DNA from: an uncultured beta proteobacterium
GTDB taxonomy: Bacteria > Pseudomonadota > Gammaproteobacteria > Burkholderiales > Burkholderiaceae
Reading direction: 5' to 3'
DNA: 23,264 bases
Assembly (NCBI GenBank): GCA_903930665.1
Contig: CAIYZI010000012.1
Location: 1 to 23,264 of the forward strand
Within the stretch, counting starts at the first letter, position 1, and each line of letters begins with the position of its first letter. Positions 14,601-22,090 of this stretch are shown here, in pieces. A program made the position numbers and the translations under genes. Under the pieces are notes generated by a model. The model saw only the letters and a program-made list of their open reading frames with translations. It was not told the origin of the DNA and searched no databases.

Positions 14601-16201
14601 AGGATGGTACCTGACTCTGTATTAGTCTCATTCAGGTTGGTTGTTGTTGCCAATTTGATATCGGCACCGCCAACAGAAGTGGCGTTAAATTGAGTTAGGC
14701 CTGCAAAACCGGATACATCATAGACAACCTCAGCTGTTGGGAGTAGCGCCGCTTGAACGATGGTTTGACCAACCGGTAGATCAGATGCCTGATTCGCGGT
14801 ATTAAAACTTAAAGTGTATGCAACGCCATCAGGACCTTGGATATAAACTTGTCCGTTGTAGCCGTCGCCAGTGATAGCACTATATCCAGCAGTTGCCCAT
14901 GGACTACCTTCTGTATTGATCACACCAGCCAAATCACTGGCTGTAATTTGTGCTGTCGCCCCTATTTGATAAGGGCCAGCAATCCCACCTAAAGTAAAGA
15001 ATCCAATATCCCCAGCATTGGCTCCTTGACTCGGATTGGATACAAACCCAGAAATAGCCGGTAGATCATAGTTGTTACCGGCAAGAGTGGCTCCTTGAGA
15101 AGGCTGGAACGCTAAAATTTGAGGTGTTTGAGCAGTTGTGGTTTGCAGAATATTAACCACTGCATTGCCATTTGGATCAGTTGTTACTGATGCTACTGCG
15201 TTATAGGTGCCTTCTTCGTTGGCATTATTAAACGCGGTTACAAAGGCGTTCGCAGTATTAATCTGCGATGAATTTCCACTAGAACCAGCTTGCACTACAT
15301 AAGAGCCACTGATGGTGCCGTATGTAAAACTAACAACATCGCCAACAACCGGACCAACTGGCGTTGTAGATGTTGTATCTGTTGTGCCTGTCGTTGCACC
15401 GGTTGAATTGTAAACTGCCCAAACATGATTTGTGTTGTCGTAAGTGTTAGTAGCTTGCGCAAAAGTTACGTTGGTAGAAGCTTGTGTTTGCGCAGTGTTA
15501 GGCATTGACACAAACAACTCTTGTGGTGTGGAGGAAGTAACCTCGACAGTGCCAATGGTTCCAATTGATTTGAGGTTAAATGTCTCAACACCATTGACTA
15601 CAACACCCGCTGGAACACCGCTGGCTGATGCGCCCACTTGGTCGTTTACAGTCAAACTGTTGGCTGTTCCGGTTACGTTAATGTTATCTAATGCTGTAAA
15701 TGTAGTGCCTGTACCAATCACTGCCAAATTGTGGCCAACCACTGTATCAACAGAAGAAGTTAATGTGAAGGGAGTCGATGGAGGCGCTGTGCCAGCAGCG
15801 GTAGCCGCCGCTACGTTTGTTTGAATGTATACACCATCCGCATTGGATTCTGTGTAAGCGTAATCAACCATAGCCGTTGCAGTTTGTGCATATGCTTGTG
15901 GAACTGATACACCTTCGCTAATCAAATTATTTGCGTAGTTAGACCAAAATGTCAAACCACCTGAATCTGCAGGACGGCCAAATACGTTAGTGTAGAAATC
16001 GCTAACTGCAGTTGTAGTAGTTTGCTGAGCATAAGTATTGTAAAACTCAGGCTGGTAAGCAAATTCATTGGCCAATGTTGTTTGGGATGTACCAGAATTC
16101 ATTTGGTTTACCCAGAAAGCATAACCAGACTGGTCTGGATTACGGCCTAATAAAGCTACATACAGTTCTGAAACTGCAATCTGATTAGCTGCTACTGACA
16201 T
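11690..16201 (-). CDS. S-layer-like DUF4214 beta-strand-repeat protein (1503 aa)
   Basis: Residues 10-130 form a tandem DUF4214 module (LLGRNPDQSGYAFW, VFGRPADSGGLTFW, then NADGVYIQTNVAAA). A very long Thr/Ala/Val/Gly/Asn-rich region of beta-strand repeats with no Cys follows, including a duplicated 36-residue unit near 530-605 and a VTFTGLAANTTVTVNGLTF domain in the middle. Residues about 1337-1390 are RTX-like (NGGAGADSL, GAGNDTF). The end has WFQFGGNTYIV then SIVEIVGLVNLSNATF, related to the 465-residue protein and typical of type I export signals in this class. Size, composition, GGAG 9 nt before the ATG, a dedicated strong terminator and double upstream operators suggest a highly expressed S-layer protein. 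No S-layer annotation can be proved from sequence alone; a large adhesin is the alternative. Confidence 0.8.
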   Translation of the reverse strand: MSVAANQIAVSELYVALLGRNPDQSGYAFWVNQMNSGTSQTTLANEFAYQPEFYNTYAQQTTTTAVSDFYTNVFGRPADSGGLTFWSNYANNLISEGVSVPQAYAQTATAMVDYAYTESNADGVYIQTNVAAATAAGTAPPSTPFTLTSSVDTVVGHNLAVIGTGTTFTALDNINVTGTANSLTVNDQVGASASGVPAGVVVNGVETFNLKSIGTIGTVEVTSSTPQELFVSMPNTAQTQASTNVTFAQATNTYDNTNHVWAVYNSTGATTGTTDTTSTTPVGPVVGDVVSFTYGTISGSYVVQAGSSGNSSQINTANAFVTAFNNANEEGTYNAVASVTTDPNGNAVVNILQTTTAQTPQILAFQPSQGATLAGNNYDLPAISGFVSNPSQGANAGDIGFFTLGGIAGPYQIGATAQITASDLAGVINTEGSPWATAGYSAITGDGYNGQVYIQGPDGVAYTLSFNTANQASDLPVGQTIVQAALLPTAEVVYDVSGFAGLTQFNATSVGGADIKLATTTNLNETNTESGTILINGGLNDSITTDSSMVTVSGAAGNVFVTQTAAGGDITITGGINDTVTAVTSNVTISGSTGSVSVIETATGLSEINVIDGTNIIIKAAGIATTGGYDQYTYVGTDSVNAHNPTGTITVTTVSSGTGYSNSEIYGGTNITVYDTSSNTAEGSLIETGYNTGTTTITQSLGGVAGANAISYGVYVYGGTTVTINEIATTPVLATTGANGTVTLSNDYLDVYGSDIAAAPTTAVTINQTAAASAVGTVVAIPAVAATAEVDTVTFTGLAANTTVTVNGLTFHATAAVTAAQEAAAFANLAAGATVGSAPVTLGYYSGSFTAGFATGNAAGAVLTATGTTSTNEIAVSGSSATRAQTVAYAAGTAATLAVAGQVGVVDSHVYIDDSNYSSTTVSGTITTISLSNADGVEIDDSALNTLNLTGNVGSTNIATGSLVGNTNTTLALNLTAATAAITISDTTGEYTTINVNQASASSLGLIDAALTTLNISGAGVLALTEANSALATVTVTGAAGLSGDLSTMAVGSINASASTGAITATINASNDSFVGGAGVDTISLSSATISKAITLGSANDSLTLFTGSTNIPTAVVNGGAGTNTLVFSHGSDAVTDSANTLFGAQFINFQDLTLADTTATGTLHLNYLGFASASDVITLGGNTSGLTLAQFASNETLVIATATDTSVTLTDSAWTSSALGSINVDLVHAGAVTGGTVTAASVGTVNLLASDTTASVVANTHTDTLTLAATSATTVNASGNAHLTLTATGDVALVTVNASSMTGGLTYNDTTTGTAAETIYGGNAANTITVANSGDIVNGGAGADSLTATGTNITLNAGSGAATLTDGSALGANFLNSGAGNDTFVLNYTSVSSAGNGSVIGGIHTGDVIILTGQTGLIATPITETSPSATLQNFADSAAVAVAGSHNSDWFQFGGNTYIVNDNGSSPTGFTNLGNSSIVEIVGLVNLSNATFNSTTHGIHIA
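14390..14612 (-). repeat. Tandem 36-residue repeat inside the S-layer-like gene
   Basis: Two adjacent units, one beginning ILINGGLNDSITTDSSMVTV and one beginning TITGGINDTVTAVTSNVTI, align with the pattern I-x-I-x-GGxND(S/T)(I/V)T...VT(V/I)SGxxGxV. A decayed third unit (INVIDGTNIIIKAAG) follows. The pattern suggests stacked beta-strands. Confidence 0.7.
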
Positions 16202-16293
16202 ATTTAATTTCTCCGTGAAATAAAAACTACAATAATTCGATCCGGCCTTTTTAGGCGCTTAGACCAGAGTTTCCAGGAAAGGAGAAATTCAGT

Positions 16294-16311
16294 TTGTGAT
16301 TTAAGTCACAA
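16294..16311. promoter_or_regulatory. Crp-type operator 1 between S-layer-like gene and Crp/Fnr regulator
   Basis: TTGTGATTTAAGTCACAA is a perfect TGTGA-N6-TCACA site, with arms extended to 20 bp at 16293-16312. It lies 93-110 bp upstream of the S-layer-like start. The proximal regulator's recognition helix predicts this sequence. Confidence 0.85.
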
Positions 16312-16342
16312 ATTTATAAAATAAATTTAGACTTCAAATTAA

Positions 16343-16360
16343 TTGTGATGTAAGTCACAA
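16343..16360. promoter_or_regulatory. Crp-type operator 2 between S-layer-like gene and Crp/Fnr regulator
   Basis: TTGTGATGTAAGTCACAA is a second perfect site, with arms extended to AATTGTGA/TCACAATT over 16341-16362. Its centre is 49 bp from that of site 1. A weak -10 (TAAACT, 16379-16384) for the rightward regulator gene lies at a distance compatible with overlapping (class II) activation. No -10 is clear on the leftward side. Confidence 0.85.
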
Positions 16361-16467
16361 TTGGGATGGATTTTTGGGTAAACTGTTGTAGCAATACATC
16401 ATTTTCTTTTAACCAAGGCTTTTTTGCCACCCCAACACCAAAATTGATTGGAATTACCTAAGCAATT

Positions 16468-17169
16468 ATGCCTGTAGCGATAGATCTACTCAAGCAATTT
16501 CCTTTTTTCCAGGGCCTATCAGAAGGTTTAATTGCCGATTTGTCTAAATCCGCCCAAATTGGTGCGGTAAAGGAGCACCAAGAGATTGTCTCGCGTGGCA
16601 AAAAGATCAACTTTCTTTCTTTTGTGCTCTCGGGTCGCTTGCAATCGACTGAGATTGCCAATGATGGACGCATTATCGCCACCACCATCATTATTCCAGG
16701 GGACGTGATAGGTTGCTTAACCCTGGCTGATAACCAGCCCACTACCAATAAGATTGTCACCTTAAGTGCAGCCCAACTTTTATTAATCCCGATGGATTTG
16801 GCGCGTAGACTCGTTGAAACCGAACCTTTGATTGCGTCGCGCATCATGGCCCTTTTAGCGCATGCCCTGCGGCAATCTGTACAAGAAAAGATCATGTTAG
16901 GGCTGCCTAATGCCTATCACCGCATTTATGTGCAACTCGATTTATTAGCTAACAACGGGGTAGCGCAACGCCAAATTTCTCACATTCCACGCCAGCAAGA
17001 CATTGCCGCGATGGCCAATACCAGTCGTGAGACGGTTTCTCGGGCGCTGCAGTTATTGATTAAAAATGGCATTCTCAAAAAGAGTGGCCATCAACTTGAA
17101 ATTACCCGAGGGGATATTTTAAATAGGCTCGCCCAAGAAGGACCTGAAGTCTTAGAGCAATTAAAGTAA
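16468..17169 (+). CDS. Crp/Fnr-family transcriptional regulator lacking cAMP and FeS signatures (233 aa)
   Basis: Residues 10-115 form the cyclic-nucleotide-binding-like jelly roll (FFQGLSEGLIADL, FVLSGRLQSTEIANDGR, IIPGDVIGC). Then comes the dimerisation helix and a winged helix-turn-helix at about 170-210 with RQQDIAAMANTSRETVSRAL. The recognition helix SRETVSR has R187, E188 and R192 in the positions that in E. coli CRP contact the TGTGA half-site. The region that should hold the phosphate-binding Arg-Ser pair reads DNQPTTNKIV, so cAMP binding is unlikely. The only Cys is C83, so there is no FNR-type cluster. The gene diverges from the S-layer-like gene across two perfect Crp-type sites, suggesting autoregulation and control of that gene. 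The Shine-Dalgarno is weak. The signal sensed is unknown. Confidence 0.88.
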   Translation: MPVAIDLLKQFPFFQGLSEGLIADLSKSAQIGAVKEHQEIVSRGKKINFLSFVLSGRLQSTEIANDGRIIATTIIIPGDVIGCLTLADNQPTTNKIVTLSAAQLLLIPMDLARRLVETEPLIASRIMALLAHALRQSVQEKIMLGLPNAYHRIYVQLDLLANNGVAQRQISHIPRQQDIAAMANTSRETVSRALQLLIKNGILKKSGHQLEITRGDILNRLAQEGPEVLEQLK

Positions 17170-17307
17170 AAAAGTGCCTAGAGGACTGCCTTAGCGCATC
17201 TATATACAACCAAGCAATGGATGAGGCCCAAATGGACACCCACCGCTTTTCCAGATACATCATTGCAGAAAGATCACTCCGTTAGGCTCTCTCGGAACTA
17301 AAGCAAA

Positions 17308-18732
17308 TTACACTAGTTCTTGCGCCCGAATAAATAGTTGTTCACTGGCTGCTTGCCAAGTAATGGGTTGATAGTGCTGAGCAATATGCATTTCGCGTTT
17401 TTTGACTTCTTCAGGGTGCTCAACATAATAAGCAATACGATGAGCCCAAGCATTGACATCCCATGGCTCGATGTATTCCACAAAATCACCCCCTACCTCA
17501 GGAATCGATGCGCTATTGGATGCCAAACAAAATTTGCCACTCATCAAACTTTCAGCTACGGGCAAACCCCAGCCTTCATACAGAGAGGGGAAAACTGTGA
17601 AATACGCATGACGATACAAATAGCTTAAATCGGCGTCAGTGACGTAGTGCAAAATTTGAATATAGCCGGCAATACGCGGATCATATTGAAGATCGGCTAA
17701 AAAATCTTGAACACCCCAACCCATTTTCCCAACGAATACCAACTTAGGTAAATTCGTCGTACCCGCCTCAATTAAACGTATATAAGCGCGGTAGAGCACC
17801 TCATGATTTTTGCGCCGCTCAATAGTTGAAACAAACAAAAGATATGGTGAGTGCATCAAAGAGGCAATTGCAAGATCAGCGGAATCCTCCAATCTATCAA
17901 CTAAGTCACAGCCTAGGTGTACTACCTGCATCTCAGGCACTGGCGTGCCGATAGATTTTAAAAATCCTGTCAAATCCACTTTCGATTGATCAGAAATGCA
18001 AAATAATTGATCTGCACACCACGCTACATCAGCAAAATATTTTCCAAATGCTGCAGCAACATTGCCCACACATAAATGTGGCAAGAGAATAGGAATAATA
18101 TCGTAACAAAAAAGAATGGCTTTAAATCCAATTGCCCTTTTTTGTGCGTATAAATATGGCAAATCTTTTTGATCCCAATCTAAGCCCATAGAGATATAAA
18201 CATCGCCTTTTTCAAAGGGCGCACGTAGCCCTCCATATATCGCATGAGCGATAACAGGATCACTTTGAATCGACCGCTGCAAACTGGGATGCATTGCTTC
18301 TTTTAAAGCAGAGCGAATTTCTTGCCAGGCGCGATAAAGGGCTAGCACCGCATGTTTACGTTGAGCACCAAAACTCCAAATACGATTGGCAACGGTAGCC
18401 GGCAAAACATGGATAACTTTATTAACACGATGCTTCCAGAGTGCTAAACGTGTCGGATATTTTGCTGGGAAATGGTGCGCAAAATTTTGAAGCTTAGCTT
18501 TATTTTTTAAACGGCTGAGTATCTCATTTAATTCTTGGGAGTCGACCACTACATAACCATGCTCGCGATCAAAACGACAAAACCGCACAGAAGATCCCAG
18601 ATGATACAAAGCATAAGCTGCACATTCCATTTCCATACGCACAATGCCCACAGCTGTTGTTGACCAGCCATAAATGGTGGTGATGTCTAACCACAGCGTT
18701 TGTTTCATTGTCTGCGCTTGTATCTTAGTCAT
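17308..18732 (-). CDS. GT4-family glycosyltransferase (474 aa)
   Basis: The C-terminal half is a GT-B, family 4 transferase: VSTIERRKNHEVLYRAY near residues 292-308, LPKLVFVGKMGWGV, and PSLYEGWGLPVAESL near 381-395, which has the EX7E motif that binds the sugar nucleotide. The N-terminal half (LWLDITTIYGW, CAAYALYHLG) fits acceptor-side GT-B folds of this group. It transfers a sugar to a growing polysaccharide in the cytoplasm; donor and linkage cannot be read from the sequence. It is a paralog of the gene at 22091-23264, with shared blocks VYISMGLDW/VYVSVGAGW and AWCAD. Its ATG shares a base with the preceding stop (TAATG), so it is translationally coupled as the last gene of the cluster. 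Confidence 0.9.
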   Translation of the reverse strand: MTKIQAQTMKQTLWLDITTIYGWSTTAVGIVRMEMECAAYALYHLGSSVRFCRFDREHGYVVVDSQELNEILSRLKNKAKLQNFAHHFPAKYPTRLALWKHRVNKVIHVLPATVANRIWSFGAQRKHAVLALYRAWQEIRSALKEAMHPSLQRSIQSDPVIAHAIYGGLRAPFEKGDVYISMGLDWDQKDLPYLYAQKRAIGFKAILFCYDIIPILLPHLCVGNVAAAFGKYFADVAWCADQLFCISDQSKVDLTGFLKSIGTPVPEMQVVHLGCDLVDRLEDSADLAIASLMHSPYLLFVSTIERRKNHEVLYRAYIRLIEAGTTNLPKLVFVGKMGWGVQDFLADLQYDPRIAGYIQILHYVTDADLSYLYRHAYFTVFPSLYEGWGLPVAESLMSGKFCLASNSASIPEVGGDFVEYIEPWDVNAWAHRIAYYVEHPEEVKKREMHIAQHYQPITWQAASEQLFIRAQELV

Positions 18733-19991
18733 TATTTACTCTCTAACAAACCCAATACAGCCGTACAAATCGGCGCCAAGCAGGCAGTCCATTCTAAGCG
18801 CTTGCGCAGCGCACGTCCTGGCTCATCAACCGTAACTGGCTCTTGCGTGAGAAGCGTACTTAATAGCAGCTCAAACTCTTGTGGTGAACGCGCCACATGT
18901 ACTTGAGCTAACGCGGTAAATTCTTCAAAACCTCGAAAGGCAGCGACCGAACCGACCACGCTTGCCCCTGAGTACAAGGCTTCAGCCGTTTTAATGTTAG
19001 ACCCACCACCGTGGGCAATTGGCAAACAAAATACGGATGCCAAAGATTTCACCGCGGTTAGATCATCATTCGTTAGCTGCCCTAAATAAAGGGTACGCGC
19101 CAAATTTAAATTGGACCAGCGCGACTGCGCTAAGAGTTTTTCTAAATGCTCACAAACGCTACCAGCAACAACTAATTTAGAATCAGGCGGGATACCGCCT
19201 AATGCTTGCCCCATGCACTCGAGAAAACCGGTGAAGTTAGGTGGGTGGGCACTGGCGATATAAAGTGCCCATGGGGCCGTGGGTAATTTTTTTTGCCATT
19301 GACTCATCAAGTTTTTAGAGGCACTCCACGGCGCAATGCCATTGGGAGCAAGTATTACCTCCCTAGCACCAAATTCACGTAAGAGTACCGCATCTTCTTG
19401 GGTCACAGCTAAAGAGAGGTCTGCCTCTTGGCATGCCGCTCGCTCCAATTGATCAATGGCATCAATAAAATCTTCCGCCTCTTGTCCGTATGAATGCAAG
19501 ATCTCGCGCCGTAAAGGCGCTTCAATATTTTGAGAACCATAAACTAGTATTGCGTTCGCACACGTGGGTAACTCTCGTAAACGAAGCGCTAAGGGCCAAA
19601 GCCACGGTTGCTCAACATGAATAACATCAATTTTCTGATCGGCAAAACGCGCACTAATATGTGGCCATGCGCCCTCTGGATCGGCAGCATACAAGCCAGA
19701 TAAAAAATCTGTTGCAAAAAGAATGCTTCTACCTCTAAATAAGTTATGAGGTGCTCGATCAGAAAACAGCAAATCGTCTTTCCCAAAGCCACGACAGCGT
19801 GTTTCGCACACCGCCAAACTAGAGACAGAAAAACCTGCCCCTTCATAGGCCTGAGCGATATTAGCTAAGCGCACCTGGCCGCCATGACGAGGCTCTCCAA
19901 AAGCAAAGGTACTTAGTAATAACACGCTCGGCTGCAATACCCCTAAGCCATGCTTTTTTGGTGGGTTTAATAGGGGTGTTGACATGCTCAT
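18732..19991 (-). CDS. GT4-like glycosyltransferase (419 aa)
   Basis: A GT-B glycosyltransferase of the group with HGGQVRLANIAQAYEGAGFSV near the N-terminus, YGSQNIEAPLRR in the linker, and a C-terminal LPIAHGGGSNIKTAEALYSG near residues 322-341, where the classic EX7E region is replaced by GGGSNIKTAEAL. It has no signal peptide and is presumably cytoplasmic, adding a sugar to the polymer exported by the neighbouring ABC transporter. The start codon overlaps the stop of the ATPase gene by four bases (ATGA). A second in-frame ATG two codons later is also possible. It is not closely related to the other two glycosyltransferases here. Confidence 0.85.
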   Translation of the reverse strand: MSMSTPLLNPPKKHGLGVLQPSVLLLSTFAFGEPRHGGQVRLANIAQAYEGAGFSVSSLAVCETRCRGFGKDDLLFSDRAPHNLFRGRSILFATDFLSGLYAADPEGAWPHISARFADQKIDVIHVEQPWLWPLALRLRELPTCANAILVYGSQNIEAPLRREILHSYGQEAEDFIDAIDQLERAACQEADLSLAVTQEDAVLLREFGAREVILAPNGIAPWSASKNLMSQWQKKLPTAPWALYIASAHPPNFTGFLECMGQALGGIPPDSKLVVAGSVCEHLEKLLAQSRWSNLNLARTLYLGQLTNDDLTAVKSLASVFCLPIAHGGGSNIKTAEALYSGASVVGSVAAFRGFEEFTALAQVHVARSPQEFELLLSTLLTQEPVTVDEPGRALRKRLEWTACLAPICTAVLGLLESK

Positions 19992-21229
19992 AATATGTTA
20001 TGTGGCGGAACAGGTATCGTTGTAACTGCAGGATTCATCCAATTGGTGCCTTCAAAATATGGCTTATTGGTATTGACTACCGTAAAGACCAGAGCAAGTT
20101 CACGCCATTCGTAATTATTAGCCAAATGCGTATCGGTGCTTGTTAAAGCAGTTTGAATAGAGTAATTACCCACCCCAAGACTTACAGTAAATTGGGCCTC
20201 AATGCGAAAGCGTTGACCAGCCTTTGCATTCTCAATAGTCCGCTGAAGAATGGCCGTATTTGTTCCAAAAATTACACGACCAAAACGGTCTTTAATGCCA
20301 TAGCCAAAAACAAGGCATTCAATATCTTGATAGATGGCCACCTCGACTACCAATCGCACGGTTTGCCCTACATTGACCACTTCAATAACCTGATCTAGCT
20401 CATTGATCAACGCGATTGATTGAACAGTCGCCTCAAAGCTACCTGAGATGGTTTGAATCCGTCCATCGGCTAAAGTAATTTTCTCAATACTTTGGGTTTG
20501 GTGATTGGCTAGCGAGGCATTATAAAAATCCATCACCTCTTCAGCATTACCAATACTTACTAACTTTCCACCGGAGAGTAAGGCAGCTCGTTGACATACC
20601 GAAACAATCGCACTCTTATCGTGACTGACTAACAATAAGGTTGTGCCCAGCCCGTTAAATTGCCGAATACGCTCAAAACTCTTATGCTGAAAATACGCAT
20701 CGCCAACCGAGAGTGCCTCATCAACGATCAAAATATCAGGACGCCTGGCAGTAGCAATACTAAAAGCCAAGCGCATCTGCATTCCACTGCTGTACACACG
20801 CAAGGGCTGATCAAAATATTCACCAATTTCGGCAAACTCCTCAATTGCTGGCATGAGAGCGATTAACTCATTGGTATTCAAACCTAAGAGAGATCCTGAC
20901 ATGAGGACATTTTGGCGTCCGGTAAATTCCGGATGAAAACCCATACCCAACTCCAAGATCGCAGCAATGCGCCCTTCGGTGCGAATTGAACCACTGGTCG
21001 CAATGCTGGTTCCGGCAATCATTTTGAGCAGAGTGCTTTTTCCGGCGCCGTTTAAACCAATAATGCCCAGCGCTTCGCCGGGGCTAACGGTAAAACTAAC
21101 ATCTTGAACCACCCACGTAAGATGCGCTCGCGTGGCACGCCATGGATGAAACCAATCAAGCAAACGGTAGATGCGTCTCGAATAACTCTTGTACGCTTTA
21201 CCAACTCGATTAAGTGTAATTGAGCCCAT
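19988..21229 (-). CDS. wzt: Polysaccharide ABC transporter ATP-binding protein with C-terminal glycan-binding domain (Wzt-like, 413 aa)
   Basis: Residues 1-240 form an ABC ATPase: Walker A GLNGAGKST (59-67), signature YSSGMQMRL (146-154), Walker B ILIVDE (166-171) and the H-loop histidine in VSHDKS (203). Residues about 265-400 are a beta-rich domain ending NTNKPYFEGTNWMNP, which fits the Wzt C-terminal carbohydrate-binding domain that recognises the finished end of O-antigen-type polymers. KpsT-like capsule ATPases lack this tail, so a Wzm/Wzt O-polysaccharide or S-layer-glycan exporter is favoured. It is translationally coupled both to the permease gene upstream (TAATG) and to the glycosyltransferase downstream (ATGA). 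Confidence 0.9.
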   Translation of the reverse strand: MGSITLNRVGKAYKSYSRRIYRLLDWFHPWRATRAHLTWVVQDVSFTVSPGEALGIIGLNGAGKSTLLKMIAGTSIATSGSIRTEGRIAAILELGMGFHPEFTGRQNVLMSGSLLGLNTNELIALMPAIEEFAEIGEYFDQPLRVYSSGMQMRLAFSIATARRPDILIVDEALSVGDAYFQHKSFERIRQFNGLGTTLLLVSHDKSAIVSVCQRAALLSGGKLVSIGNAEEVMDFYNASLANHQTQSIEKITLADGRIQTISGSFEATVQSIALINELDQVIEVVNVGQTVRLVVEVAIYQDIECLVFGYGIKDRFGRVIFGTNTAILQRTIENAKAGQRFRIEAQFTVSLGVGNYSIQTALTSTDTHLANNYEWRELALVFTVVNTNKPYFEGTNWMNPAVTTIPVPPHNIL

Positions 21230-22020
21230 TACAGTTCATCCACTAAATCTGAAAAATAATTTTTAAAAAGGAATAGTGCGACACTACTTAAGCACACACC
21301 CAATATCAGGGGATAGCAAAGCGGCGTCAAGGGACCTATTTGGCCAGTGAGCACAATGCTGTGCACAGCCTCAATTAAGCAGGTGGCCGGATTGAGAATC
21401 TCCCAATCTTGAATAATTTTGGGCAAAATTTTGTAAGGATACACAATGGGAGTAAACCAAAACCACAATTGCATAAAAATACCGAAGAGCTGACCAACAT
21501 CCCTAAAAAAGACATTGATAAATCCAATCAGTAAGCCAATGCCCATCCCTAAAATTGTAAAAATACCCAAAATAGGGATGAGGAGTAAATAAGACCATCC
21601 CAAAAAATTTCCAGTAAATAGTACAAAAACGGTAAACAAACTAAAGATCACCAAAAAGTTCGTAAGTCCATTGAAAAATACGATGATTGGCAAGCACGCT
21701 TTGGGGAAATTAATTTTCTTAATCAGATTGGCATTTTCTAAAAATATACCTAGACCTCGATTCATCAACTCTGAAAAATAACCCCAGACCAAAATACCTG
21801 AACACAGATAAATACCATAGGCATAGGGATTATTGCCATCACTGATTTGCCCGCGCATCATCTTAGAGAAAATAATGATGTAGACCGCAATCATGGCAAG
21901 AGGGTTCAGAATGACCCAGAGAGCGCCTAAACTAGTGTTGCGATAGCGGACTTGAAATTCCCGTTTGACGCTCATCAGGATAAAGTCACGGTAACACCAA
22001 ATTTTAGCAATTAAGTTCAT
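21229..22020 (-). CDS. wzm: Polysaccharide ABC transporter permease (Wzm-like, 263 aa)
   Basis: An ABC-2 type permease with about six hydrophobic segments: TSLGALWVILNPLAMIAVYIII, YGIYLCSGILVWGYFSEL, a pair around ACLPIIVFFNGLTNFLVIFS and LLIPILGIFTILGMGIGLLI, LFGIFMQLWFWFTPIVYP, and the final PLILGVCLSSVALFLF. The N-terminal REFQVRYRNTSLGALW is the standard start of Wzm/KpsM/TagG proteins. Together with the Wzt-like ATPase it moves a lipid-linked polysaccharide across the inner membrane. No good Shine-Dalgarno is visible at 22020, but this start gives the family's normal N-terminus. A 70-bp gap separates it from the upstream glycosyltransferase gene. Confidence 0.9.
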   Translation of the reverse strand: MNLIAKIWCYRDFILMSVKREFQVRYRNTSLGALWVILNPLAMIAVYIIIFSKMMRGQISDGNNPYAYGIYLCSGILVWGYFSELMNRGLGIFLENANLIKKINFPKACLPIIVFFNGLTNFLVIFSLFTVFVLFTGNFLGWSYLLLIPILGIFTILGMGIGLLIGFINVFFRDVGQLFGIFMQLWFWFTPIVYPYKILPKIIQDWEILNPATCLIEAVHSIVLTGQIGPLTPLCYPLILGVCLSSVALFLFKNYFSDLVDEL

Positions 22021-22090
22021 GCGCGGCTTTTTATGAAGAAAAGGACATCCCGAACACTTTGGGCATCAAGGGGCAATGTCAAAGCAGCTT

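Noticed and set aside
11036..15824. Open frames on the plus strand inside the two giant minus-strand genes
   Set aside because: They are antisense shadows of long repetitive coding sequence with Val/Pro/Ala-rich nonsense products, no ribosome binding sites and no recognisable domains.
16468..16895. Minus-strand open frame overlapping the Crp/Fnr gene
   Set aside because: The plus-strand frame gives a complete Crp/Fnr protein; the opposite frame has no domain.
17170..17307. Intrinsic terminator between the convergent Crp/Fnr and glycosyltransferase genes
   Set aside because: Only a GAACTA/TAGTTC pair with a 13-nt loop that includes a stop codon, and no T-run.
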